A stretch of DNA of 5,521 nucleotides from Sulfuricurvum sp. GTDB lineage: Bacteria; Campylobacterota; Campylobacteria; Campylobacterales; Sulfurimonadaceae. Of the stretch, positions 1 to 4,915 are shown piece by piece. Under the pieces are notes generated by a model, which did not search any database, was not told the origin of the DNA, and saw nothing but the letters and a program-made list of their open reading frames with translations. How positions within the stretch are numbered: the first letter of the stretch is position 1; the number at the start of each line of letters is the position of its first letter. The DNA is taken from the NCBI GenBank assembly GCA_024635855.1, contig JAGXHZ010000035.1, positions 1-5,521 of the forward strand, read 5' to 3'. Made by a program: the position numbers and the translations under genes.

Positions 1-3
1 TAT

Positions 4-21
4 CATCGCCGATTACCTCTT
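4..21 (-). promoter_or_regulatory. Possible ribosome binding site and start codon of a further operon gene at the window edge
   Basis: Directly after the stop codon of the pentapeptide-repeat gene, the minus strand reads AAGAGG (16-21), nine bases, then ATG (4-6). This would suit the start of a third gene in the same operon, but only two codons lie inside the window, so nothing can be said about a product. The match could be chance. Confidence 0.3.
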
Positions 22-618
22 TTAGCGGCACGTCACGTTTGCGTCTAAAATTGCCTCTTCTTTTTTGGCGTGAGCACATTGGGCTTTGCTCATCACAACA
101 TCACTAAAACGGCTCTCCCACAACAGTGTGTTTTTCAAGTTTGCGAAACGTAAATCATTACGGATAAATTTCGATCCTCCAATCTCAGAGCCTCGAAAAT
201 CGGTTTTGAAAAGAATCGCATCGGTAAAATCCGCTTTCCAAACCTTCGCGTCGCGTATGTCGGCATAACTTAAATCACTTCTTTCCAGATGCGACCCTTT
301 GAAGTTTGACCCCTTGCCATGAAGTCCACGTAAATCGCTGCGCTGAATCGACGCTTTCCAAAATACCGCTGATTGCGCATTTGCCCCGCTGAGATTACAG
401 TCGTTAAAATCTCCCATCTCAAATACACTTCCGCGTAAATCTGCACCGGAGAGATCACTTTTGCTAAAATCGGCTCCGCTAAAGTCCATTTTACTGAGAT
501 TTGCACCCCGTAAATCACACCCGATGCACTCTTTCTCTTCCAACGCTTTTTTCAAATGCGCCGCATCGTAAGCACTTAAAGTTACCCCTAAAACAGCTGC
601 TAATAAAAGAGTCCTCAT
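22..618 (-). CDS. Exported pentapeptide-repeat protein
   Basis: This 198-residue protein has an N-terminal signal peptide (about 1-16, MRTLLLAAVLGVTLSA) and is then almost wholly pentapeptide repeats of the A(D/N)Lxx type, e.g. CDLRGANL (34-41), SGADF (47-51), SGADLRG (57-63), RSDLSYADI (113-121). Such repeats fold as a right-handed quadrilateral beta-helix, used in other proteins as a binding scaffold; no enzymatic motif is visible. The repeats carry a longer period: Trp87, Trp127 and Trp167 are exactly 40 residues apart, as are the related stretches at 109-116 and 149-156. Five cysteines are present (31, 34, 74, 181, 197), the first two as a CxxC just after the signal peptide. The start overlaps the stop of the upstream thioredoxin-like gene (ATGA) and is preceded by GAGGG (624-628), so the two are probably translationally coupled. 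The family is clear; the function is unknown. Location is inferred to be periplasmic. Confidence 0.9.
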   Translation of the reverse strand: MRTLLLAAVLGVTLSAYDAAHLKKALEEKECIGCDLRGANLSKMDFSGADFSKSDLSGADLRGSVFEMGDFNDCNLSGANAQSAVFWKASIQRSDLRGLHGKGSNFKGSHLERSDLSYADIRDAKVWKADFTDAILFKTDFRGSEIGGSKFIRNDLRFANLKNTLLWESRFSDVVMSKAQCAHAKKEEAILDANVTCR

Positions 619-1007
619 TTGATCCCTCGGATACGGCGAAGTTCCGCCATAAACGGTTGAGCCCGTTTGCTTCCGACAATCGTCTCTTTTTTATTCCCCG
701 CTTTGTCGATAAAAAACATCGTTGGAATTCCAAAAAAATCGTATCCGTCAGGAAGTTTACTCGTATGGACATTTTTCTCAATCACAACGAAATGTCGATT
801 TAAATACGGCTCAACAACTTTATCGTGAAATACTTTTTGCTTCATGTATGCACATTCAGGACAATCATCGGTCGTATAAATCATCAACACCAGCTTATTT
901 TCTTTACCAATCTTTTCAACCGCCTGCTGAAACTCTTTGTCACTTTGAATCGGTGCTGCATATAAAAGCGAACCAAAAATGACGAACAGAAAAAAGAACT
1001 TTTTCAT
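615..1007 (-). CDS. Secreted thioredoxin-fold protein (CPEC active site)
   Basis: This 130-residue protein has a signal peptide (about 1-18, MKKFFFLFVIFGSLLYAA) and a compact thioredoxin-like domain. The redox motif Cys49-Pro-Glu-Cys52 follows a beta strand (LVLMIYTTDD), and Ile94-Pro95-Thr96 supplies the cis-proline loop opposite it. The layout (a short helix before the strand, then C-x-x-C-x-x-M-K, then the GIPT and FFIDKAGN strands) matches the periplasmic thioredoxin-like 'thioredoxin_2/SoxW-like' group in size and order. It likely acts as a periplasmic thiol:disulfide reductase or oxidoreductase; which partner it serves cannot be read from the sequence. The start is supported by AGAGGA (1013-1018) upstream. 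It is the first gene of an operon with the pentapeptide-repeat protein, overlapping it by four bases. A candidate -10 box lies about 55 bases upstream of the start. No typical Dsb or heme-lyase residues beyond the CxxC are evident. Confidence 0.85.
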   Translation of the reverse strand: MKKFFFLFVIFGSLLYAAPIQSDKEFQQAVEKIGKENKLVLMIYTTDDCPECAYMKQKVFHDKVVEPYLNRHFVVIEKNVHTSKLPDGYDFFGIPTMFFIDKAGNKKETIVGSKRAQPFMAELRRIRGIK

Positions 1008-1062
1008 TATTTTCCTCTATGATGAGTGACAAACATCAAACATCTAAATGTATATTGAGCTA

Positions 1063-1068
1063 ATTATA
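1063..1068 (-). promoter_or_regulatory. Candidate -10 box for the thioredoxin/pentapeptide operon
   Basis: The minus strand carries a perfect TATAAT about 55 bases upstream of the thioredoxin-like start, giving a leader of roughly 50 bases. No good -35 hexamer sits 16-18 bases further upstream (GCAAAT at 1086-1091 is weak). This is tolerable, since Campylobacterota promoters often depend mainly on the -10 box. Confidence 0.45.
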
Positions 1069-1198
1069 CCTATGTAGTTATCAAAATTTGCGGACTACTG
1101 AAAGAAATATCAAGCAGGGTTAGATCTCCATCATTTAAACTTTTCAGAATTTAAACAATGATTAAAAAAAATAAATGAGAATTAGAACGTTTTTTACG

Positions 1199-1879
1199 TT
1201 ATAGATCAATTCTATAACCGATACCATTATGGTTGGAAACAATATCCGTATAGGTCTTTTTACGAATACCTCGAACCAATGTACGCAGGGCATCCATAGT
1301 CATCATCCCCCCTTCCCATACGAGCATTTCTATAACATCATAGGGGACGATATTATTCTTATTTTTTAAAAGCAGTTCTAAAAAAAGATGCTCTTTTTTG
1401 GTTAATTGACATGATGTTCCAGCGGGACTGTTGATGGCTTTGTTGATTGGATCGTAACTAAAACCATCATGAAGCTTGCTATACGCTATCGGGTGGCAGT
1501 TAACGGTTTTTTTGATGGCTACTTGAAGGGCTTCGAGCAGTGAACTTTCTTTACACGGTTTTATCAAAAATCGGGTAATATCGAGATTAATCGCTTCAAA
1601 CAACGTCTCTTTGTCCGAATGATCGGTCGTAATAATGACCGGAGTCAGTATATCTTTTTCACGAAGATAATGGATGAATTTCAACCCGCCATTATCAGGA
1701 AGTTCCAAATCAATCATACTGATATCAATCCCGTTCATACGAAATAATTCAGATCCGCTTGTTGTGTCTGAAGCCTCAAGCACCTTCAATCCATTGTCAC
1801 GCATCAAAGATGAGCCTCTGTGACGAATTTCAGGATCTTTTTCAATATAAAGCACGGTTAGATTTTGAGTTGCGAACAT
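1199..1879 (-). CDS. Response regulator, OmpR-type (receiver plus winged helix)
   Basis: This 226-residue two-component regulator has a receiver domain at about 7-118. Asp57 (in MIDLELPDNGG) is the predicted phosphate acceptor, Thr84 (VIITTD) and Lys107-Pro108 (FLIKP) are the switch residues. A winged-helix DNA-binding domain occupies about 150-226, with the recognition region DALRTLVRGIRKK (196-208) and the terminal wing GIGYRI (219-224). One acidic-pocket position is unusual: the usual E-D pair reads Glu13-Lys14 before Asp15, so a metal-coordinating aspartate appears replaced by lysine. The start is supported by AAGGGGA a few bases upstream. No histidine kinase is beside it, so it is an orphan within this window; the targets are unknown. 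A deleted, frameshifted copy of the same gene lies just upstream at 2069-2181. A TTGACA-like promoter sits about 60-90 bases upstream. Confidence 0.93.
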   Translation of the reverse strand: MFATQNLTVLYIEKDPEIRHRGSSLMRDNGLKVLEASDTTSGSELFRMNGIDISMIDLELPDNGGLKFIHYLREKDILTPVIITTDHSDKETLFEAINLDITRFLIKPCKESSLLEALQVAIKKTVNCHPIAYSKLHDGFSYDPINKAINSPAGTSCQLTKKEHLFLELLLKNKNNIVPYDVIEMLVWEGGMMTMDALRTLVRGIRKKTYTDIVSNHNGIGYRIDL

Positions 1880-1938
1880 TCTCTTCCCCTTAATTAGGTG
1901 AAATATGACAATCTACTTTTTTCTTGAAAAAAATGGTA

Positions 1939-1966
1939 ACAATAAATAATGAGAATATAATGTCAA
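1939..1966 (-). promoter_or_regulatory. Candidate sigma-70 promoter of the response regulator
   Basis: On the minus strand a perfect TTGACA (1961-1966) is followed after 16 bases by TATTGT (1939-1944), a four-of-six match to the -10 box. The predicted leader is about 55 bases. The spacer contains the ATTCTCATT motif that also occurs upstream of the degraded regulator copy, so the promoter may be under control of a factor bound there. The -35 is strong and the -10 is weak. Confidence 0.4.
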
Positions 1967-2068
1967 AAGTATTAAAAAAATATTTCTAATACTTATGATA
2001 TTATGAAAATTCTTTATATGATTGTTTACCTATTCTGGAGTTTATAATATTATTACTTAATAATTATA

Positions 2069-2181
2069 TTATAAGTCGATTTTATATCCAATTGCATTAT
2101 TATAATAATATCTTTATAGGTCTTCTTGCGAATTGCTCGTACCAATGTCCGTAATGCATCTATATTTTGAGATGTAAACAT
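2069..2181 (-). pseudogene. Internally deleted, frameshifted copy of the neighbouring response regulator
   Basis: Read on the minus strand, ATG at 2179-2181 begins MFTSQN, matching the first six residues of the intact regulator (MFATQN). The next residues are IDALRTLVRAIRKKTYKDI, which match its residues 195-213 (MDALRTLVRGIRKKTYTDI) at 16 of 19 positions. Codons equivalent to 7-194, the whole receiver and most of the winged helix, are missing. After KDI the copy is four bases shorter than the intact gene, which shifts the frame. In the original frame the end still reads NAIGYKIDL and then TAA (2069-2071), against NGIGYRIDL in the intact gene. The frame as it stands gives a 42-residue product ending at 2053. 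A GGGA sits about nine bases before the ATG. This is best read as the remnant of a tandem paralogue. A translated leftover peptide is possible but could not act as a regulator. Confidence 0.85.
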
Positions 2182-2265
2182 TTGTACTTATCCCATTCTA
2201 TACTAAAGCATTTTTCCCTTTTTTCATTTTGGACTCAAGAGATTTTCTAAGATTCATTTTAGCCA

Positions 2266-2296
2266 TTTATAAATGAGAATATTTTATTTTAAGCAA
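2266..2296 (-). promoter_or_regulatory. Possible relic promoter upstream of the degraded regulator copy
   Basis: The minus strand has TATAAA (2266-2271) as a possible -10 box and TTGCTT (2291-2296) as a possible -35, with a long 19-base spacer. The spacer carries ATTCTCATT, as does that of the intact regulator's promoter. The spacing is poor, so activity is doubtful. Confidence 0.25.
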
Positions 2297-2366
2297 GAAA
2301 ATTAGCCTCTTTATGCCACATTTTTGAAGAGAAAAAAAGACTTTTTAAATCTTTTCCCTAAATGCA

Positions 2367-2395
2367 TTGACATAAAAGTAAATAACCGCTACAAT
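2367..2395 (+). promoter_or_regulatory. Sigma-70 promoter of the tRNA-Lys/tRNA-Glu unit
   Basis: A perfect -35 TTGACA (2367-2372), an ideal 17-base spacer and a -10 TACAAT (2390-2395) lie about 40 bases upstream of the first tRNA. This is the strongest promoter in the window, fitting for stable RNA genes. Transcription should begin near 2402. Because no hairpin terminator is visible after the tRNAs, it may also feed the potassium-transport genes. Confidence 0.85.
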
Positions 2396-2434
2396 TCCCA
2401 TCCACAAATCGTGTAAGCGATAATGTGCGTTCTT

Positions 2435-2510
2435 GTCCCGTTAGCTCAGCTGGTAGAGCATTTCACTTTTAATGAAGGGGTCGATGGTTCGAATCCATCA
2501 CGGGACACCA
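2435..2510 (+). tRNA. tRNA-Lys (anticodon UUU)
   Basis: The full 76-base cloverleaf includes an encoded CCA. The acceptor stem GTCCCGT pairs with ACGGGAC. The D arm is TAGCTCAGCTGGTAGAGC. The anticodon loop is CTTTTAA with TTT at 2468-2470. The T arm is GATGG-TTCGAAT-CCATC. The discriminator is A (2507) and CCA is 2508-2510. It decodes AAA and, by wobble, AAG lysine codons. It is followed 20 bases later by tRNA-Glu in the same orientation. Confidence 0.97.
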
Positions 2511-2530
2511 TTTTTTTACAATTGTTCAGT

Positions 2531-2605
2531 GGCTCCATCATCTAATGGTTAGGATTTCAGATTTTCATTCTGGTCATAGGGGTTCAAATCCCCTTGGAGT
2601 CACCA
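2531..2605 (+). tRNA. tRNA-Glu (anticodon UUC)
   Basis: A 75-base tRNA with encoded CCA. The acceptor stem GGCTCCA pairs with TGGAGTC (one G-T wobble). The anticodon stem is TCAGA/TCTGG with loop TTTTCAT, giving TTC at 2564-2566. The T arm is AGGGG-TTCAAAT-CCCCT. The discriminator is A, with CCA at 2603-2605. It decodes GAA and GAG glutamate codons. It is probably co-transcribed with tRNA-Lys from the promoter at 2367-2395. A pyrimidine-rich stretch follows, without a hairpin. Confidence 0.97.
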
Positions 2606-2692
2606 TAACGCTTTCTTCTCCTTTTTTCTTTCAATATTTTTAACATCTTTTTTATCTAAACTGCTCTATTATTTCGCTTATTAAGCATCTGT

Positions 2693-2697
2693 AAGGA
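2693..2697 (+). promoter_or_regulatory. Shine-Dalgarno-like AAGGA far upstream of the ktrB ATG
   Basis: AAGGA is the only good ribosome-binding match before ktrB, but it lies 36 bases before the ATG at 2734, whose own upstream bases (AAAATAATTTTT) contain none. At normal spacing this site would serve a codon near 2704, which is ACG in the ktrB frame. The reading frame is open from just after a stop at 2692-2694. The site may therefore mark a non-standard start, or be unrelated to ktrB. Confidence 0.35.
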
Positions 2698-2733
2698 TCT
2701 CCTACGCAATCACAAGATATTAAAATAATTTTT

Positions 2734-4032
2734 ATGAGCTTCATCATTCTCATTGGCGTCGGTGCTTTTATGCTGATGCTTCCTTTTGCCCATAATGGTG
2801 AGCTTTCCCTCGTTGATGCGCTTTTCACGGCTACTTCTGCCGTTTGTGTTACAGGATTGATTGTCAAAGATACCCCTGTTGATTTTACCTCATTTGGGCA
2901 TGTCATCATCCTCTCTCTGATACAAATAGGGGGAATAGGCTACATGACTGCTGTGACATTCATGGCAGTTATGCGTCGTAAAAAACTCACCTACCGTGAT
3001 CGGCTCATCCTTAAAGAATCTCTTAATTACCCCGGAATGAGTGGAATATTTCGCTTTTTAAAAATCGTTTTTGCAACTATTGTCATTATCGAAATTATCG
3101 GAGCTATTATTCTCTCCCTGCGCTTTTGGGCGGACATGCCACTGGATAAGGCTCTTTGGTTTGGGCTTTTTCACTCTATATCCGCGTTTAACAATGCCGG
3201 TTTTTCTCTTTTTAGTGACAACATGATGGGCTTTCGGGGGGATCTGGTTATCAACATTACACTACCGCTCTTGATCATTATCGGCGGATTGGGGTATTTG
3301 GTTCTTCTGGAGCTTTATAACTACCGTAAAAAATCACTGACACGCATCTCTACCCATACAAAACTGGTTTTATGGACATCTGGAATACTCATCTTGAGCG
3401 GTATGGCAATCATCCTCTCACTGGAGTGGAACAATCCAAAATCGTTTGGTTCGATGGATGCGTGGGAAAAAATTCTTGCGGCATGGTTTGCTTCGGTCAA
3501 TTATCGTACTGCCGGATTCAACAGTATGGACTTTTCCACTTTCAATGACTCCGATCTCTTTTTCGGAACCATTTTTATGATTGTCGGGGGAAGTCCGGGA
3601 GGAACTGCAGGGGGAATTAAAACCACTGTACTAGCCCTCTCGATCATCGGCGTATGGTTTACATTACGCGGTCAAAATAATCCTCATATTTTTCACCGTA
3701 GTCTCGTCCCCTACCAAATCAATAAAGCGTATGCGATTATCTTCGTCGCATCTTTTTACGTTTTACTCTCCACTGTTATTTTAAATGAAAGCGAGAAACT
3801 CCATTTTGTCCGAACCTTGTTTGAAACCTGCTCCGCTTTTGGAACGGTAGGGCTCTCAACCGGCAATGGAGGCGTATTGAGCTATAGCGCACTCTTTAGT
3901 GATTTAGGCAAAGTGAATATCATTTTTTTGATGCTCATGGGACGGATCGGTGTTTTTGCTTTCACCGTCGTTATCGTAGGCAAAGCAATACAAACACGTA
4001 TTAAATACGCAGAAGGAAAGGTTGTACTATGA
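2734..4032 (+). CDS. ktrB: TrkH/KtrB-family potassium uptake channel subunit
   Basis: This 432-residue inner-membrane protein is built of four M1-P-M2 repeats, and all four pore loops are intact: TSAVCVTGL (34-42), SAFNNAGF (150-157), RTAGF (258-262) and FGTVGLS (369-375). Each carries the filter glycine that defines K+ selectivity in this superfamily. The glycine-rich gating loop in the third repeat, VGGSPGGTAGGIKTT (284-298), is typical of KtrB. It conducts K+ (with or without Na+ coupling) under control of a cytoplasmic RCK ring. The partner ktrA follows with a 4-nt ATGA overlap, so this is a complete Ktr operon. The length is slightly short for KtrB. The first membrane segment starts at residue 2, without the usual short cytoplasmic lead, and the ATG has no ribosome binding site. 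In-frame codons back to 2695 (ending ...QDIKIIF before Met1) resemble the missing lead, so the true start may lie upstream at a rare codon. Function is certain at family level; the start is uncertain. Confidence 0.93.
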   Translation: MSFIILIGVGAFMLMLPFAHNGELSLVDALFTATSAVCVTGLIVKDTPVDFTSFGHVIILSLIQIGGIGYMTAVTFMAVMRRKKLTYRDRLILKESLNYPGMSGIFRFLKIVFATIVIIEIIGAIILSLRFWADMPLDKALWFGLFHSISAFNNAGFSLFSDNMMGFRGDLVINITLPLLIIIGGLGYLVLLELYNYRKKSLTRISTHTKLVLWTSGILILSGMAIILSLEWNNPKSFGSMDAWEKILAAWFASVNYRTAGFNSMDFSTFNDSDLFFGTIFMIVGGSPGGTAGGIKTTVLALSIIGVWFTLRGQNNPHIFHRSLVPYQINKAYAIIFVASFYVLLSTVILNESEKLHFVRTLFETCSAFGTVGLSTGNGGVLSYSALFSDLGKVNIIFLMLMGRIGVFAFTVVIVGKAIQTRIKYAEGKVVL

Positions 4033-4676
4033 CTTACGTCGTTATCGGTTTAGGAAAGTTTGGATTTCATGTCGCCAAAGGGTTGGCTCAACAAGGAGAA
4101 ACCGTTATCGCGATTGACAACGATGAGGAAAAAATTCGCGACATCAGCGAATACGTCCAAGATGCGATCGTGCTCGACTCATCCGACCCTCGTGCGTTGC
4201 GTGAAGCTGGCATCGCCGATGCAGAAGTCGCCATCGTCAGTATCGGGGAACATCTCGAAGCCAGTATCCTTACAGTTATGGCACTCAAAGAGATTGGTAT
4301 CGAAACCGTCGTTGCCAAAGCAATCACGATAGTACACGGACAAATCCTCTCCAAATTGGGTGCAGCCAAAGTCATCTATCCTGAAATGGAATCGGCGAAA
4401 AAACTGGTCAAAAAGATCGTCAAAAACATGCACTATGAAACGATCGACCTCTCCATTACGATGAAAATCGCAAAAATGACCGTTCCGACATTTTGGGTAG
4501 GGACGTCGATTCTCTCTCCAACTTTTGAAAATGATTACGACGTTAAACCGATTGCCTACAAACACCAAGGCGAATGGCACACCTCATTTGAAAAAGATGA
4601 TATCCTCGAAAAAGGGGATATCCTCGTTGTTCTAGGCAACAGCAACAACGTCGAAGCTCTCAGTAAAAAAGTGTAA
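4029..4676 (+). CDS. ktrA: TrkA/KtrA-family RCK regulatory subunit of K+ uptake
   Basis: This 215-residue cytoplasmic protein has one RCK_N Rossmann domain and one RCK_C domain, the KtrA arrangement (the enterobacterial TrkA has two of each). Residues 4-12 form the nucleotide-binding turn VVIGLGKFG with the GxGxxG glycines at 7, 9 and 12, and Asp30 (VIAIDND) ends the second strand, where the ribose is held. The LDSSDP (about 49-54) and VAKAI segments are typical of the domain. Residues about 135-215 form RCK_C, ending in the GDILVVLG strand. KtrA rings bind ATP/ADP or NAD(H) and open or close the KtrB channel. The start codon overlaps the ktrB stop (ATGA at 4029-4032), indicating coupled translation. 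No second RCK copy or extra domain is present, and no hairpin terminator follows. Confidence 0.93.
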   Translation: MTYVVIGLGKFGFHVAKGLAQQGETVIAIDNDEEKIRDISEYVQDAIVLDSSDPRALREAGIADAEVAIVSIGEHLEASILTVMALKEIGIETVVAKAITIVHGQILSKLGAAKVIYPEMESAKKLVKKIVKNMHYETIDLSITMKIAKMTVPTFWVGTSILSPTFENDYDVKPIAYKHQGEWHTSFEKDDILEKGDILVVLGNSNNVEALSKKV

Positions 4677-4679
4677 ACA

Positions 4680-4709
4680 TTTTCGTTTTCGTTTCGTTTC
4701 TTTTCTTTT
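4680..4709 (+). repeat. Short pyrimidine tract of TTTTCG-like units
   Basis: Immediately after the ktrA stop the plus strand is a ~30-base T/C-rich tract made of imperfect TTTTCG / TTTCG / TTTTC units. It may act as the T-rich element upstream of the lipoprotein's -10 box, as is common in Campylobacterota promoters, or help end ktrA transcription. No hairpin precedes it. Confidence 0.5.
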
Positions 4710-4710
4710 G

Positions 4711-4744
4711 TTACACTAACAAATATAAAAATTCGTTAGTGTAA
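4711..4744. repeat. Perfect 10-bp inverted repeat, possible operator
   Basis: The arms TTACACTAAC (4711-4720) and GTTAGTGTAA (4735-4744) are exact reverse complements around a 14-base centre. Three further pairs (4722-4724 with 4731-4733) follow one mismatch. The centre holds TATAAA (4724-4729), a candidate -10 box for the lipoprotein gene, and the right arm abuts its AAGGA ribosome binding site. No T run follows on either strand, so it is not an ordinary intrinsic terminator. A dimeric regulator's operator or a hairpin masking the ribosome binding site are the alternatives. Confidence 0.75.
4724..4729 (+). promoter_or_regulatory. Candidate -10 box of the small lipoprotein gene
   Basis: TATAAA lies 25 bases upstream of the lipoprotein ATG, inside the inverted repeat and after a T-rich tract. 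It lacks a recognisable -35 hexamer. Transcription would start near 4736, leaving a leader of about 19 bases with just the ribosome binding site. Confidence 0.4.
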
Positions 4745-4754
4745 AGGATTCATC

Positions 4755-4910
4755 ATGAAAAATGCAGTTTTACTCTCTCTCGTCGTTTTCCTTGTTTCAG
4801 GCTGTTCAGCAACGTGGAGTGGCGTCAAAGAAGACACAAGCTCCGCAACCGACTGGAGTAAGAAAAAAGTAAATGACAGTGCAAGTTTTGTCAAAGAAAA
4901 GACAGAATAG
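4755..4910 (+). CDS. Small entericidin-like lipoprotein
   Basis: A 51-residue protein with ribosome binding site AAGGA (4744-4748) six bases before the ATG. Residues 1-16 form a lipoprotein signal peptide (MKNAVLLSLVVFLVSG) and the lipobox is Val14-Ser15-Gly16-Cys17. Cys17 would be lipidated, leaving a mature peptide of 35 residues rich in Ser, Lys, Asp and Glu. The mature start CSATWSGVKED resembles the C-N-T-x-x-G-x-G-x-D pattern of entericidin (EcnA/EcnB) lipoproteins, which are similarly tiny; the resemblance is only over a short stretch. It is probably envelope-anchored and may be a stress-related lipoprotein; toxicity or antidote roles known for EcnAB are not implied by the sequence. 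It is alone in its unit: 78 bases after ktrA and only five bases from the stop of the convergent gene. A perfect inverted repeat sits at its promoter. Confidence 0.8.
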   Translation: MKNAVLLSLVVFLVSGCSATWSGVKEDTSSATDWSKKKVNDSASFVKEKTE

Positions 4911-4915
4911 CTTTT

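Larger units (their letters stand above)
1880..2366. other. AT-rich, gene-poor interval between the response regulator and the tRNA promoter
   Basis: About 490 bases with no intact gene that I can support on either strand. It holds the regulator's promoter region near 1939-1966, the degraded regulator copy at 2069-2181 with its own possible promoter around 2266-2296, and otherwise long A/T runs. Base composition is much more AT-rich than in the neighbouring genes, as expected for noncoding or decaying DNA. No transposase, terminal repeats or tRNA fragment that would mark an insertion was seen. Confidence 0.7.

Noticed and set aside
1133..1156. Direct repeat ATTTAAAC twice, 16 bases apart
   Set aside because: Low-complexity AT-rich sequence; two copies of an 8-mer are expected by chance and no promoter is placed around them.
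1186..1200. Hairpin AACGT-TTTTT-ACGTT at the end of the response regulator as a terminator
   Set aside because: The stem is only five pairs, it overlaps the stop codon, and the nearest T run on the minus strand is about 14 bases further on.
2198..2266. A 22-codon minus-strand ORF (starting MAKMNLRKS) just upstream of the degraded regulator copy
   Set aside because: It has no ribosome binding site, its ATG overlaps the possible -10 box, and it is AT/Lys-rich as expected from chance in this composition.
1880..2434. Mobile element or genomic-island boundary next to the tRNA genes
   Set aside because: No integrase, transposase, terminal inverted repeats or duplicated tRNA 3' end was found; the decayed copy is explained by local duplication and deletion.
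2606..2640. T-rich stretch after tRNA-Glu as an intrinsic terminator
   Set aside because: No GC-containing hairpin precedes it, so it cannot be supported as a standard terminator.
4088..4580. Long open frames opposite and in other frames of ktrA
   Set aside because: They are shadows of the strongly supported RCK gene, with no start signals and no family resemblance.
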